Source: Adiantum capillus-veneris
Taxonomy: Eukaryota; Streptophyta; Polypodiopsida; Polypodiales; Pteridaceae
Reading direction: 5' to 3'
Length of the DNA: 64,000 nt
Assembly (NCBI GenBank): GCA_014529385.2
Contig: CM043963.1
Location: 104,452,912-104,516,911 of the forward strand
Below are positions 48,116 to 59,849 of the stretch, one piece after another. Position numbers and translations under genes: made by a program. The notes under the pieces are model-generated. The model did no database searches. It saw only the letters and a program-made list of their open reading frames with translations, and was not told the DNA's origin. Each line of letters begins with the position of its first letter. Within the stretch, counting starts at the first letter, position 1.

Positions 48116-48979
48116 ATGGCAAGAACAAAACAAACGGCAAGGATTCAAAATTGAGAGGGCCCGGATGGCCAACGAATCCCAGCTCCAGCACAAGAAGCTG
48201 GAACTTCAAAAGTTCAACGTGAGCTCCACACAGAAGAAGCTGGAGCTTCAAATCAACATGGTTAGTCCTCTACAGCAGTAAAAGAGAGAAGGAAGCATCG
48301 CCTTGTTCTCTATTCATCGGACTCCAATGATTCTGAGGGCAACACGACGGATGAGAGAGACCAAGGAAAAGAAAGAAATAACCACAAACAGCAGTCAGAA
48401 GGCTCCGAAGAGACGCAAACGGATGATGATCCCCCATGGGTTGGCGTCGAAATACAAACTTATGCCGCTCACATGTCTATTGAGGGTAAGACACTCCCTA
48501 AAGGGAGTGGACCCACACCATCACATCCGCACAATAGTGAAGAGCACCAATCAGATGAAAAGTGTGTGGACTCGGAATATGAGGTGCTGGAGGTGCCTGT
48601 GCAGCCGAAAAAGAAAAAGAGAATTGTCTACAAGAAGAGGAAGCAAGCTGCCCCAACTCGTGCAATAAATGCACCTCCCCGTCGACCTCAGAGGGTGAAA
48701 AAGCGCAACCGTGCATTTGCGGAGATTCGCCACTATCAGAAGAGCACCGAGCTCTTGATTTGGAGGGGCCCTTTTGCAAGGCTTTGCAGGGAGGTTTTGC
48801 AAATGTATAACATTGAGTTTCGGGTGGGCGCCGTGGCCATAGAGACAGTCCAAGAGGCAGCAGAGCAATATCTAACTAGCATATTCGAGGATGCGAACCT
48901 ATGTGCCATCCATGGAAAGCGTGTAACAATTATGCCCAAGGATATGCAGTTTGCTCGTTGTTTGCGCCATGAGCATTAG
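48116..48979 (+). pseudogene. Long-tailed divergent histone H3 variant, two nonsense codons
   Basis: One uninterrupted reading phase of 288 codons runs from ATG 48116 to TAG 48977, with no intron. The first nine residues are MARTKQTAR, identical to canonical H3, but the next is Ile, so the K9-S10 site is lost. A tail of about 190 residues (acidic, then very basic) follows. Residues about 200-287 are a clear H3 histone fold: EIRHYQKSTELLI, LCREVLQMYN, VQEAAEQYLTSIFEDANLCA and KRVTIMPKDMQFAR. Loop 1 has the same length as canonical H3, so it is not a typical CENH3. TGA at codon 13 (48152) and TAG at codon 50 (48263) interrupt it; CGA and CAG would explain both. H3 packages DNA in nucleosomes. 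Such a long tail suggests a specialised or element-borne variant. Confidence 0.8.
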
Positions 48980-49290
48980 CTTGTAATTAGTCATCAAACC
49001 ATTTTTGTATTTACGGAACTTCCAAGATTGGGAAGAATTTGAATATAAGTGTCTTTTGATTGTATACTCCACTCTTTGTGCATTGTATTGCTTTAATTGT
49101 GTACCATGCGATGTAGCAGTGGTCCATGTTTTGTCTACCTTCTTTTGTATGTATGTAGCTTAAAGCTTGGCATTGGGAAAACTTGCCTACGTTAAGCACC
49201 TTGGCTAAGTTAAGCATGCAATTCCTGATACATCCAAGCTATGTGAATCACTGATGCAACCCAAATATCTTGATTGCATGGTAAAAGTTT

Positions 49291-49442
49291 TTGGAAAGCC
49301 TTGGAAAGGGCTTGGAATGCCCCCAAAATGGCTGCCACAAAGGGGTGCATTTGGTGCTTCCACAGGCCGATGAAGGGACCAAATGCGCGTCCTTGTGGCA
49401 GCCATTTTTAGGGCCTGCCAAGGTCTTTCCAAAGCTTTCCAG
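49291..49442. repeat. Foldback hairpin 1
   Basis: About 150 bp, self-complementary: GGCTGCCACAA...CATTTGGT on the left pairs with ACCAAATGCG...TTGTGGCAGCC on the right, and the TGGAAAG ends pair with CTTTCCA. Non-coding, probably a MITE-like unit. Confidence 0.75.
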
Positions 49443-49676
49443 GATGTTTTACTTTGCATTCAGGATATTTCCCTTGCTTCAATGCTTCAAATAGCCTGGA
49501 TGCATCAAGAAGTGCATGCCCCACTAAGTCAATGTAGCATAGATTTTTTGAAGCATACATGTAATTAGTTTTGGTTTTGCAAACAACTGAAATTTATTTG
49601 GGCTTGTACAGCAGCTTGGTTATGAAAGGATCTATGGTTGGAGTGAATGGTGGTTAGCCATTTTGTCTTAATTCAT

Positions 49677-49844
49677 GGGGAAAGATATTGATAAGCCTTT
49701 TAAAGGGCTTGAGATGCTCCAAAATGGGCTGTGGCGCGCATTTGCCCCTTCCATATGCTTATGGAAGACCCAGATGCGTGCCCTTGTGGCAGCCCATTTT
49801 GGGGCCTCCCAAGCCCTTTTGTAGGCATATCAATAACTTTCCCC
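49677..49844. repeat. Foldback hairpin 2
   Basis: About 168 bp. GGGGAAAGATATTGATA pairs with TATCAATAACTTTCCCC, and the inner AAAATGGGCTG pairs with CAGCCCATTTT. Related to hairpin 1 in its inner part. Short similar unpaired blocks flank both hairpins (49205-49270, 49845-49920). Confidence 0.75.
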
Positions 49845-50032
49845 ATTATTTAATGCAAGTTGGCTAGCCAACATGCTTTCCAACCCAGCATACATCAAAA
49901 ACTGCATGATTCACTAAGCACGGGTGCTCCTCATAAACACATTGGAAGCCAAACATATAACAAATTCAAAAGCTTGCAAGTAAGAGAGAGTCATAGACAC
50001 CAAAAAGTAGATTCATTAAGGAAATCAACGCT

Positions 50033-51572
50033 TTACATGATATCCGGCTTTTGCTTTAGGATCTTTTGAATTACAATTTTCTGGCACTTGGCCTTTTGGG
50101 GTGGCTCCCTGTTAAGCAAAGTGGTTGTAATTTCTTGGGTATCATTAACCCCTACAGCTTGGTTCATGCGGACATGGGCGATGAGCCGCCCGCGAAAATT
50201 GACGTCGAAAGTGGATATTGCAAAATCTTTCTTTACAAGCACTACAAGGTTGGCCGATTGGGCAAGGTTTATTAAGCACAAGGCCTTGGAGAGTGAACGG
50301 AGGGCAAAAATGTTGTAGCATCCATTGGGGGAGTAGTTGGCATGCACATACACCACGTCACGAGTCAGAAGTGTGCCAAGGTAGTGAGCAAGTGCCGCTT
50401 GAGGTCCAAACGTCGTCCTCCTCCCCCCTGACCGTTGCGCTCAGGCGTCAACCTCCAAAACATCCTGCAAAACATAGGATTTGTGAGAAATATGGCAAAA
50501 AAATAGTTATAACATTAACAAAATCAATTGTAAGAATCACATTTAAGTGAGCATCTATACCTTGTCTACGATCCTCCTCATCAGCATCCAGGTGCAAGTA
50601 AAGATCCACACTTGACTTCCCCTTTGGATCAAGCAAAACAGGTGTTGTAGCAGGTGATGGTGAATCTACTCTTGTGTGTTTAGCCAAACACATGGCTTGC
50701 ACGGCCACAAACTCCTCCTCAAAGACCTTGGCCTGCTCGGCCGCTACCACCTCGGCTTGTGCAATCGCCACTGTGTTCGCCACAGTATTCCCCATGGGCA
50801 GTAGGAGATCATTGTCATGGGAGGTGTTGGTATCAACCTCAAACTTGCCATGGGCATCGAGGATGTCGAAACACTCATCCATGCAAAGCTCAAAGGATTT
50901 CTCCAGATCATGTAAAAACACAAACTCCTCCCCACCCACCACAATGGAGGAGAAACGAGTAATCTCTACCTCAGGGATGGCATCCCGAGTGCTGGTTCCT
51001 TCTGGCGGCCCCGAGGACGAACCGACAAATGGAGAGGCCTCCAAGAGGCCTTGAATCCCTACAGGGTAGGTCAAGGCAAGCGTCCTCTCCTCTGCGGATG
51101 TGTCTCTGGGCGCAGGCTTGGGGTCCTTCACATCCGCCAGGACCTCGCCAATTTGCAAGTGTGGTAGCACTACGTCAGGGCCTGTTGGGCACTCGTGAAG
51201 GAGGAAGATCATTATGGCCTGGACAGAGAAAAATGTGTTTCCGATCTTCCCCTTACGCATTGCTCGCACATTATCATCTTCAAGCCACACATATTGTCCG
51301 GCGGGTTGTGCTATGGTGGCAAAGCGTGCAAGCCGCTGATGAAATGGCATGTCCCCTTTGTAGATGTGGTGCAGAAGGCCCTCAGGGACCCATTGCCCTT
51401 GCTGGTTTGGTAACTCAACAATGAATCTCCCCATGCACATGGAAATGTATGAAGTGATGTGCTCAAGAGATTGAGAGTGGAGGGTCAAGGTGGTCTCCAA
51501 ATCGGTTTGGGTTGTGAAAAATGCATGAAGCACAGGGGCGATTTGCATGCCCAGCATCACTAAGGAATGCAT
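50033..51572 (-). CDS. Unknown two-exon gene, possibly frame-damaged
   Basis: Exon 1 (51572-50561) is open for 337 codons from ATG 51572. Its product is acidic, has no membrane segment, and shows a possible coiled coil (AEVVAAEQAKVFEEEFVAVQ) before an acidic end (LDADEEDRR). Donor AAG/GTATAG and acceptor TTTTGCAG (50465) bound an intron of about 96 bp. Exon 2 (50464-50033) has a good protein frame (LTRDVVYVHANYSPNGCYNI to KQKPDIM) but contains a TGA near its start and is one base out of phase with exon 1. An alternative ATG at 51594 opens a different frame. A CCAAT motif and AT-rich sequence lie upstream of it. I do not recognise the family. It is convergent with the histone variant gene. Confidence 0.4.
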
Positions 51573-51659
51573 CTAAAGCACTAGTTGCAGCCATGCTTTC
51601 TCTTTGCGTAACTGGGTAATTCTTATTGGTTCTCTTATTAAATGTTTTTAAATTAATTC

Positions 51660-52060
51660 AGCTAGACTTACTCCAGCCTAATTCTCATTGGTCCACCTCC
51701 AAGGCCATCCAATAGGATTTGAGTACACCTTGTGGGCATCTGGGCTAGGGAGCTGACACGTGTCCCTCTTTCCCCTTGTGTACAAGGGAGGCTCGTGTGT
51801 GTGTGTGTGTGTGTGTGTGTGAGTTTCTCTCTCATCCTCTACTTTTTGGGCTCTCCCCCTCCTATGTAGGGACTTGTGAAGACTTTTGTGCACACACACA
51901 AAGCATCCAAATTTCCTAAGCTTTTGGCCTTTGGACACAACCTTTGAATTTTGGAACCTTAGCATTTTAGAAGTCTTAATGGGCTGAACCTTAGGGTCTT
52001 TTAAGCCCATTGTTGCACATTGCTCTTTTACAGATGGCCCCCCCTTTGGATCCCTACTGT
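51660..52060 (+). repeat. Repeat shared with 57940-58850
   Basis: Blocks such as CTGACACGTGTCCC, CTTAATGGGCTGAACC and TTGCACATTGCTCTTT recur in the same orientation at 58070-58850, and partly inverted at 52090-52200. A GT tract lies at 51795-51821. Confidence 0.6.
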
Positions 52061-52289
52061 GGCCGGTCTTCTAGCTTAACCAATATGGAGCACAGGGGTC
52101 CAATAAGAGTTTAGTTGCATTTATTAATTACCTAAAGCTCTCACAAAAGGGGAAAGGGGGACACATGTCAGAAGGCTATCACTTATACTGCTTAATTCCC
52201 AGTGGCTAGGCCTGGGGAGGTGCAATAGGACTGTAGCATGAGCAATTAGCAAGAGGGGTCGACCAAGAGAGAGAGAGAGGGCTGATTTT

Positions 52290-52870
52290 CTCAGGAATTA
52301 TTGCATTACACACACACAATCAATGTGTGAAGCAAGAAGACTCTCTCTCTCCTTCTTAAGCTTTAATGGAAAGCTTACCACCTACTCTAAGCTTGTGAGA
52401 AGGGAGGCCTACACCAACAACTCTTGGCTTTGTGATGCAAATCCAACCAAGAGCCAAGCTTCAATGCATGCTCACCATGCTAATTACTAAGCTAAGCTAT
52501 GCTAGTATGAGTGATTATGTGAGTCTTTCTCGTAAGAATACTCCTTCTTCCTCCCAATCTACTCTCATACCCCGCTAGCTCTCACCATCTTCGAAGGTGT
52601 GTGAGGTCTTGGGTCTGAGACCGTGAGGGAATTGATGTTGTGTTTAATAAGTGTTGTGCTTAGTGCATGAAGTTTCCATCTTCATTGCACTAGCTAGTAT
52701 TGAAGGAACACAAAGGATTGTATTGTAAAATGTCTCTCTTAATGGGAGAAACCATAATACAAAGCCTTTTCGAGGGGGGACCGGCTCCATGCAAATACGA
52801 TCCTCAATTGTTGTCAATTGCTTAATTTCTCTGTCTTTTGAAGTATTGTTCATGCTATCTAACTAGGTGT
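52290..52870. repeat. Left arm of a long inverted repeat
   Basis: About 580 bp that are complementary, with gaps, to 57290-57860. Examples are AACCAAGAGCCAAGCTTCAATGC here against its complement around 57720, and AAGTATTGTTCATG at 52840 against CATGAACAATACTT at 57296. The arms enclose about 4.4 kb. Confidence 0.7.
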
Positions 52871-53393
52871 TATACTTTTTGTTGCTCTCTCCACCCAAGC
52901 ACTCTTGTTATTCTCATTATTAGGAATCTATTCTAATGAAATGCTCACTATGTTCATGCTATTTTCCGCTACACATAAGTTACTAGACTATTAAATGTTA
53001 CATTTGTCTTTCAAGATGAAACACGTCTAAACCTCCCCCAAATTGCAATTTTTTGGGCATCATCCTTGTTTTTAAACATGGCAGTTATCTGTTCAATATC
53101 TTCAAGCAATTTATAACCTGCCAAAAATAGATCCTTAAGGTGATCGAGTGAGAGCTTCATCATGATAATTCTTAATAAGATGGCATTTCAAGATCGCTTA
53201 AAGTGCTCTTGATCTCATGTAGATTCTCTCTTTCTCTGTCAGAATCCCCTTTCTCTTGGCCAAAAAAACTCCAACACATGGGCATGGAAAGCCCATGAGC
53301 CTCATGACCATCCACTCTACAAAGAACTCACCCAATAATAAATTCTCATTTAGCATAGGGCTCTTTTATAAGTTTGGGCTTCAATCCCTTCAA

Positions 53394-53545
53394 CTATGGG
53401 ATAAAGTTGAACCCTCTAGCCTATACAAATTGGAACTCCTAAATGAGTCCAAGAGCTTATACAATGTTGATCTATGGGATAAAGTTGAGCCCTTTAGCCT
53501 ATACAATTTGGAACTCCTAAATGAGTCCAAGATCCTATACAATGT
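53394..53545 (+). repeat. Two copies of a 78-bp tandem repeat
   Basis: CTATGGGATAAAGTTGA-beginning units at 53395 and 53473. The repeat is in frame, giving two 26-residue units (LWDKVEP...LYNV), but no gene context supports coding. The flanking 52871-53393 and 53546-54200 hold nothing else recognised. Confidence 0.7.
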
Positions 53546-54945
53546 GAATAGGAAATATTGTGCACATCAATAGCACATCCCAACTTGGTGTATAATTGAT
53601 GTATCATGTGTTATCTATTGCTAGCATTTCCCACCTCCTAATTTGGCACGTCCTTGTGTGCCACTGAAGCAAAACACGATGACATGGTAGAAAGCACGTC
53701 CATGGAAGATTGTTGAGTTGCAAAACATAAGACAAGTCATGATTATCAAAGGCCAACAAAGATGAATGAAACATGAAGTGCAATGAACAACCATTCAAAG
53801 TAACTTTTGCTTCCAAAATATGGTTTCATCATATTCAAAAACTAAACAACATAAAGCAAAAAAACACCTAAACTATCATGAAGATTAAACCACTAAAAAT
53901 TTCACATTTATGGATGTAACACAAGTAATCAATTATCACCCTAGGCTAATGCAAAGTCATAAACCTACTAGCCTATAAACCATATGATCAATCTTAATAA
54001 AAAAATCCTAATCTATTTGGTCTATAGGCCACAAAGAAGCTCCTCATCTGGTAGTACATTTTCACATAGCGTTCATGAAGCTCATGTGTTAGCAGCAAGC
54101 TAACTCGGATAACATTTTTCGGAGCTTTTATTATAAAAACAATTAATTTTTTATAAATCGGGAATGTTGTAACTCTTACTTTCCAGATAAACAGTGTAAT
54201 TGATGAGCCGGGGCTACAAGCTTCCAGATTGTATCAACCTATCTTTAGTTAGAGCTCCCAGATTATTAGTTTTGACCACAAAAACCTTGGCTAAGGTATA
54301 AAAGCCAATTTTTGTAAGTATTTTGTAAGTTTTGGATAATAGAACACAGCGTGAGCTAACGATGCTCACTTCTCTTCTTCTCCCGCTTCCTACGCAGGTA
54401 AGAGCTCTACGCGTTGACGTAAACATTTCATGGTAATCCGTAGCTTTTGGCGTTGCCGACCCGTAGCCTAATTTCATCATAAGTAGTAATTTTAAGCTAG
54501 GAAATCATAAAATAAGTATAGGCGGGGTATTGGGGCATCATTGCTAAGCATTTAGATGCATTCTGGGTCAAAAATGACTAGGTTAAAAACTCACTGCTGC
54601 TGTTAATAATCGTGATTTTTACACTTGACCTAAAGTGAGATTTGAGACCATAAGCATGTGTGCTTAGGTCTTATAAATATGTCCTAGAAGTTTTGTAATG
54701 TCTGGATGTTGTTTGATGTTGTAACGGTTATGATTTGTTTATCGAGAAGCGATTAGCTTTTGGTGATTTATGTCATTTGAGTGTAACTTGAGTTAGATGC
54801 GAGTTGTCTGTTGTTTTCCAAGAGATTGAAAACCTCTTGTAGCCTCTATGCAATAGTCGAGTCAGCTTCGTCCCATGGATTGATAATTATAATCGTGGTT
54901 CTCGCTATGTCTGCAATAAGATAGGGGTGAGGTTAGGAACCCGTC

Positions 54946-54970
54946 CCACATTAGGTGCCACTGTCGGGGA
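54946..54970 (+). other. LTR end and primer-binding-like site of an LTR element
   Basis: ATTAGGTGCCACTGTCGGGG resembles the LTR/primer-binding junction of plant Ty3 elements. The LTR itself would lie in about 54200-54945 (start not defined). The following sequence carries tandem repeats and then a gag-like start at 56942, in the right order for a leader. Confidence 0.45.
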
Positions 54971-55399
54971 TCGAAGAGACCTAAACTAGGAAAAACACGA
55001 GCGTCTTGTGTAGTTGTCCTTTAACTTCATCTAAGATCACCTAGAGTCAAAACTTTCTCTTTAAAACGTCATAGCCTAAGATTGTCGTCTTTTGCTGTGT
55101 AGAGGTAGCTTGGAAGTAAGCGTACTTGCTAAGTACCTTTTAGGATTGTAGGATTGTAGGACTAAATTAGAATTTTGAGAATAGTTAAGGGACGAGACAA
55201 GTCTTAAGATCAAGGCCCAAAAAACCATAAAAACAAGAAAACGAGTGTTTGTGGACACTTTCCACAACCCCATTGCAGTAGAATCTAGGAGTAGGGTAAG
55301 TAGAATCCGAGGTGGAATCTCAGAACATTGCTCACTCCATAAGAATCAATTGTGAGTTGTTTATGTGAAGCTGCAAAATTTTAGGTCTACAGCTAGAAA

Positions 55400-56640
55400 C
55401 AGCACCAAAAGACTGTCAACCATTGAATCCGACTGGAGATTATGCTTTAAAAGTTGTATGAACCAGTGGGTAAGCTTAAGGACGTAATTGAGGTAAATTG
55501 TCAAGAGTTTGCAAAAACTCAGAGTATTTACTTTTTCTTGATATTTTAGGCCAAATTAAGTTTTGACTTGACTCAGAGGCTTAAAATAGATCATAAAAAT
55601 ATTGTCCACTGAAAAATTTAAAAAAAGTGTTCATTTTAAGCCAAAAGTAAATAATTGTGATTATTTACTTTCAGCTCAAAAGTGACCAAGGTTGATACCA
55701 GAGACTCTATGCATGTGTACAAACATCTGTTGTAAAGGCCCATAGAATTTGGATCACCAAACTGACCAAAACCTTGGTAAAAACTGAAATCTGTACTCTA
55801 ATTTGAGAACTTATGTGTGAGTTGGAAAAATCTTGTTCAAACTTAGTGAAACTTGACTCAGAGGCTTATATTGAAATGTTAAACAAGTGTACATGCTCTG
55901 TTGACCAAAAAGACGTATAATTTTGTCAGAAGTAAATAATCGCCATTATTTACTTTTGCCCCATTTCTCAACTTTTTTTACAAACCCAGCATACCATTAG
56001 TTTTAGCATGTTATATTAAGCACACATATCAAATTTGGTAAGATTTGGATCATTGAAGTGAAAATTGTGACCAAATTTGTAAAGTCGGTCTGTAGACACA
56101 AAACTGTTGACCAATTGAACAAGGATTATCCAAACTTGATGAAACTTGGCTAGGGGACTTAAGTTGATCTGCTTAACTATTCTATGTCAACATTGTGGCA
56201 AAAAGTTGCACAAAAATAACAAAAGTAAATAATCACGATTATTTACATCTCCTACAAAATTTGACATTTTTGCACATTTGAGCATACCCAAGTACAAGCA
56301 TACCAAGTAGAGTCCACAAGTCAAATTTGGTGAAGTTTGAATCACAAAAGTGAGACTTAAGCCAGATTCTTGAAAATTGAGTCTGCGGACATGAAACAGT
56401 TGCTAACTTGGACAAATTTTGTTCAATCTCAGTGAAACTTGTCCAGGGACCATAACAAGTTGAATACTTGGCAAAACAAGCCTAAACAGTGTGAAAATTG
56501 AGAAAAGTAAATAATCGTGATTATTTACTTCTAATGCACAGAGACAATTTTTTGGATTTTTGAGCTTGTACAAGGTTAGAACAACATAATACAAGGCCAC
56601 CGGTCAATTTTGGGTTCAATCGGATCCAAATTAGTACATG
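55400..56640 (+). repeat. Four tandem copies of a 287-bp unit with a palindromic core
   Basis: Each unit contains AAGTAAATAAT-NNNN-ATTATTTACTT (11-bp arms) at 55645-55670, 55930-55955, 56223-56248 and 56506-56531; spacing is 285, 293 and 283 bp. Only the third has mismatches in its last bases. Surrounding sequence is also repeated but more diverged (GTGAAACTTG, then AGGGAC or AGAGGCTT). It lies in the putative leader of an LTR element. Confidence 0.85.
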
Positions 56641-56941
56641 TTCACTCAGTTTCCAGGCTGTAAATTAGTCCTTCCGCTTTTTGCAAAAGTAGACTCTGAA
56701 AATCTCAATTGCTGACTCACTTAGCTCAAGTTGAAGTGATATACGTAAACCAGTCACAATAGTTAGCAAAAATTGTATAGTCTTTGTGAAAGGATAGCTA
56801 ACTTGATTAAAATTGATACAAGAATCACGTTGGAGACAAGGAGTTGAAAGCTTAATAGGAGTTGCAATCAAGTCAAGTGAAAGAAACTGATAACAAGTCA
56901 ATCCGACGATAAGTACCCTATCCAGGGCTTCACAAATCTAT

Positions 56942-57178
56942 ATGAACCTTAGATCTGGTCGTGTACTAGCAAGCCAAGGCATATTTGGAGAGATTGCTAG
57001 TAGAGTAACCATCGAAGAGAGTGTGAATCAAGGCGATCACTTGGACACTATCTTTGAAGAAGTCTCAAACACTTTTTCAGAATCAACATCTGAAATGTCT
57101 TCCTATTCGACTCGTTCAAAAATCGGAATGACAGTGCGATATAAGCACATATTCTGGAATGGAAACGGCCTATGAACT
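56942..57178 (+). pseudogene. Gag N-terminus of an LTR retrotransposon, truncated
   Basis: An open frame starting MNLRSGRVLASQG, resembling the MxLRSGR start of some plant Ty3 gag proteins. It has an acidic middle and stops at TGA 57173 after 77 codons. It is cut off by the right arm of the inverted repeat. Identification rests on the short N-terminus and position only. Confidence 0.35.
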
Positions 57179-57289
57179 TTGAGAGTAGCGGAATTAGGAA
57201 ATTAGGTGAAGCACTTTTGAGAGATTACTTTGTGAACATAGCGGGTGAACTTAATTGATGGTAGAAACATAAACATGTTACTTAGTTAA

Positions 57290-57860
57290 CTTGGCATGAA
57301 CAATACTTTTGCAAGAGAGAGAGAGAGTTTAGAAAACATGACAATAGTTGAGGACCGGGTTCATATGGAGCCTGTCCCCCCTCCAATAGGCATTTGTATT
57401 ATAGTTTCTCCTATCAAGAGAGACTTGTTACAATACAATCTTTGTGTTCCTTGTGACCTGGGTGATGCAATGAAGATGGAAAGCTTCATGCATCACAAAC
57501 ATAACATAAACTTTATAGAAAGCATTAACTATCCCAAGCCTCAGTCCCAAGGCCTCAAACACCTTTGAAGGTGGAGAGAGCTAGCAGGGAATGAGGATAG
57601 GGGAGAGGAAGAAGAAACATTCCATAGGAGAAAGAAATAGTTCCTCACTTATTATTACTCTTCTTGCTAGCATACATAATAGCATAGTGATGAAGATGGA
57701 GAAGTTGGCAAGCTTAAGCATTGAAGCATGGCTCTTGGTTGGATTTGCATTTCATAGCCAAGAGTTTTAGTGTAGGCTCTCACTTCTCACAAGCTTGGAG
57801 AAGGAGGTGGAGTTCCTCAACTTTCCCCAAGTGAGAATGGATCCACAAAATGAGTGTGTG
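57290..57860. repeat. Right arm of the long inverted repeat
   Basis: Complement of 52290-52870, with substitutions and small indels. Ends at a GT run (57855-57870). Confidence 0.7.
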
Positions 57861-58214
57861 TGTGTGTGGTGTATATCCCCCTAGCACCCCCCTTGCTTGC
57901 TTGGGGCTAGTTGTAACTTTTCCACATGCTGCAAGCTCATTGGACCTCTCTCCCCCTAGCCAATCACATGCAACATGCAGTCAAGTACATGGGTAGTCTT
58001 TGGACAAGTGTCCTCCTTACCCCTTAGAGAGAGAGAGCTTGAAAATATCTAGATATTTGTTGGATGGAACTAGAAGCTCATTGGACCCATCTTTAGCCCA
58101 ACCAATAGCATTCAAGCACACCATGTGGCTAAGCATAGGGAGAGACTGACATGTGTCCCATGTGCTCTTTGAGAAAAGGGGTGCCCCTTGGGTGAGTGGA
58201 AGGTTAGATCAAAG

Positions 58215-58905
58215 ATTCCCCTAACTTTGGGACTTTAATGCATAGGAAGCTTCTCAAGCAACTTCCTCAATAAGTGTGTAGGGTCTCTTTTTGACTCAAG
58301 CATCTTACCTCCCATGCATAGGAATCTTCTCAAGAAACTTCCTCATTAAGTGTGTAGGGTCTCTTTTTGACTCAAGCATCTTACCCCCCATGCATAGGAA
58401 GCTTCTCAATCAACTTCCTCACTAAGTATGACAAGTACCTCAAGTACCTTAGTCATCAAGCATGACAAGCACCTTAGGTGGAGTTCCCACCTCAAGCTCA
58501 GTCCTAGCTTGCCTAAGGTCAAAGGCAAGTTTAGGTCTGGTTCCCACCTCAAGCACATCCCTAGCTTGCTTAAGGTCAAAGATAAGTTTAGGTCGGGTTC
58601 CCATCTCAAGCTTAGCCCTAACCTGCTTAAGGTCAAAGGACTTTTTACACTAACCATTGGAGGTCTTTAATGAAGCTAACCCTAAGGTATTTTAAGCTCC
58701 ATTAGATGCACATTTCTCTTTGATAGACTACCTCCTTTTGGACCCTTATTGAGATGTAACCATCTCTCCTCTTCGTCCCCTGCTGAGTAAGTCTAGAAGC
58801 ACTTATTGCACATTGCTCTTTGATAGACCATCTCCTTTTGGACCCCTATTGAGATGCAACCATCTCTCCTTTTGGTCCTGTGTTGAGATATATTTAGAAG
58901 CACAT
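58215..58905 (+). repeat. Three successive tandem repeat blocks
   Basis: Block 1 (58220-58425): three copies of about 77 bp (CCCATGCATAGGAAGCTTCTC). Block 2 (58475-58640): three copies of about 60 bp (TTCCCACCTCAAGC...TTAAGGTCAAAG). Block 3 (58700-58905): two copies of about 105 bp (GCTCTTTGATAGACCATCTC). Apparent coding frames here follow the repeats. 58906-59500 holds nothing recognised. Confidence 0.85.
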
Positions 58906-59849
58906 GTCTCTATTCTAACCCTTGTTCCCGTTTATTCTCCCACATTAAATGCTGAGTTTAATATGAGAAAATCATTTGGTAAAGTTAGATATTATATTTT
59001 ATGACATTACCTCTCTCTTGAAATCATAGTCGTCCTCGACTATGAGGTAGAGAAGATAAAGCCTAGTCATTAGTCCATGTTACTTAGCGGGTAGAGGATC
59101 CTTTTTTGCCCTTCGACATCATTCCAAGATGGATGACTAATCCATTTGGTTCTTGGGAGACGTAGCTTCCGCAAGCATGTCTGCTCTTTAGTCCATATCA
59201 TACTTCCAAAGTAGAGTGGCAAGTTCTACTTGGTGTTTGGGAGACGTCGTCACCGCAAACATGATTTAAAGCATGCATACTTCTTAAATTTGTGCACAAT
59301 AAAAAGAGAATTAGTCTTATAAGACAAAAACATTTTTCATTCAAAATGCATTTTCATATGCTTACTCTAGTGCAACATTGTAAGCATTGACAAGGTTCAT
59401 ATTATCCTTAAGCTAGGTTCTTTGCATCCATCTAGCATCTTTAAAAGAATAATTCTTACACTTAATAAGATATCGTCAGATAATCTTACCGTTTCTTAAT
59501 ACCTTGTTTTCATGTCATAGGATGGACTCAGGTTGAAGTACTTCTTCTTGATCTTGGATTTTTGGAGGGTCTGCAACAACTATTGCTTCTTTTGATGGCG
59601 CTCCTTTGTAAGGCTTACGTAGGCTCTCATGGAAAACATGGTGCATGAGCCAATGGTTGGGCAAGTTTAATTAATAAGCCATCTCATTGACTAGCTTAAG
59701 AATTTAAAAAGGACCATAATATCTTTTTGCTAGTTTAATATCATATTCTTGGTGGTCCATAGGACTCTTGCCCGTAGTATGCCTCAGATAGCCTTGAGAA
59801 ACTTTAGCAAGACCCAATCATTTTCGTTAAAGGCTAAGGCTCTTTTGTG

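Noticed and set aside
48116-48979. Calling the H3-like gene a centromeric CENH3
   Set aside because: Loop 1 has the same length as canonical H3 and the first nine residues equal canonical H3; CENH3 proteins usually have a longer loop and a diverged N-terminus.
55645-56531. CRISPR-like array (regularly spaced short palindromic repeats)
   Set aside because: Spacing is about 287 bp, the whole unit is repeated, there are no unique spacers of constant length, no cas genes, and the context is a plant retroelement.
58406-58670. Leu/Ser-rich repeat proteins
   Set aside because: They follow the 60-bp DNA tandem repeat on both strands.
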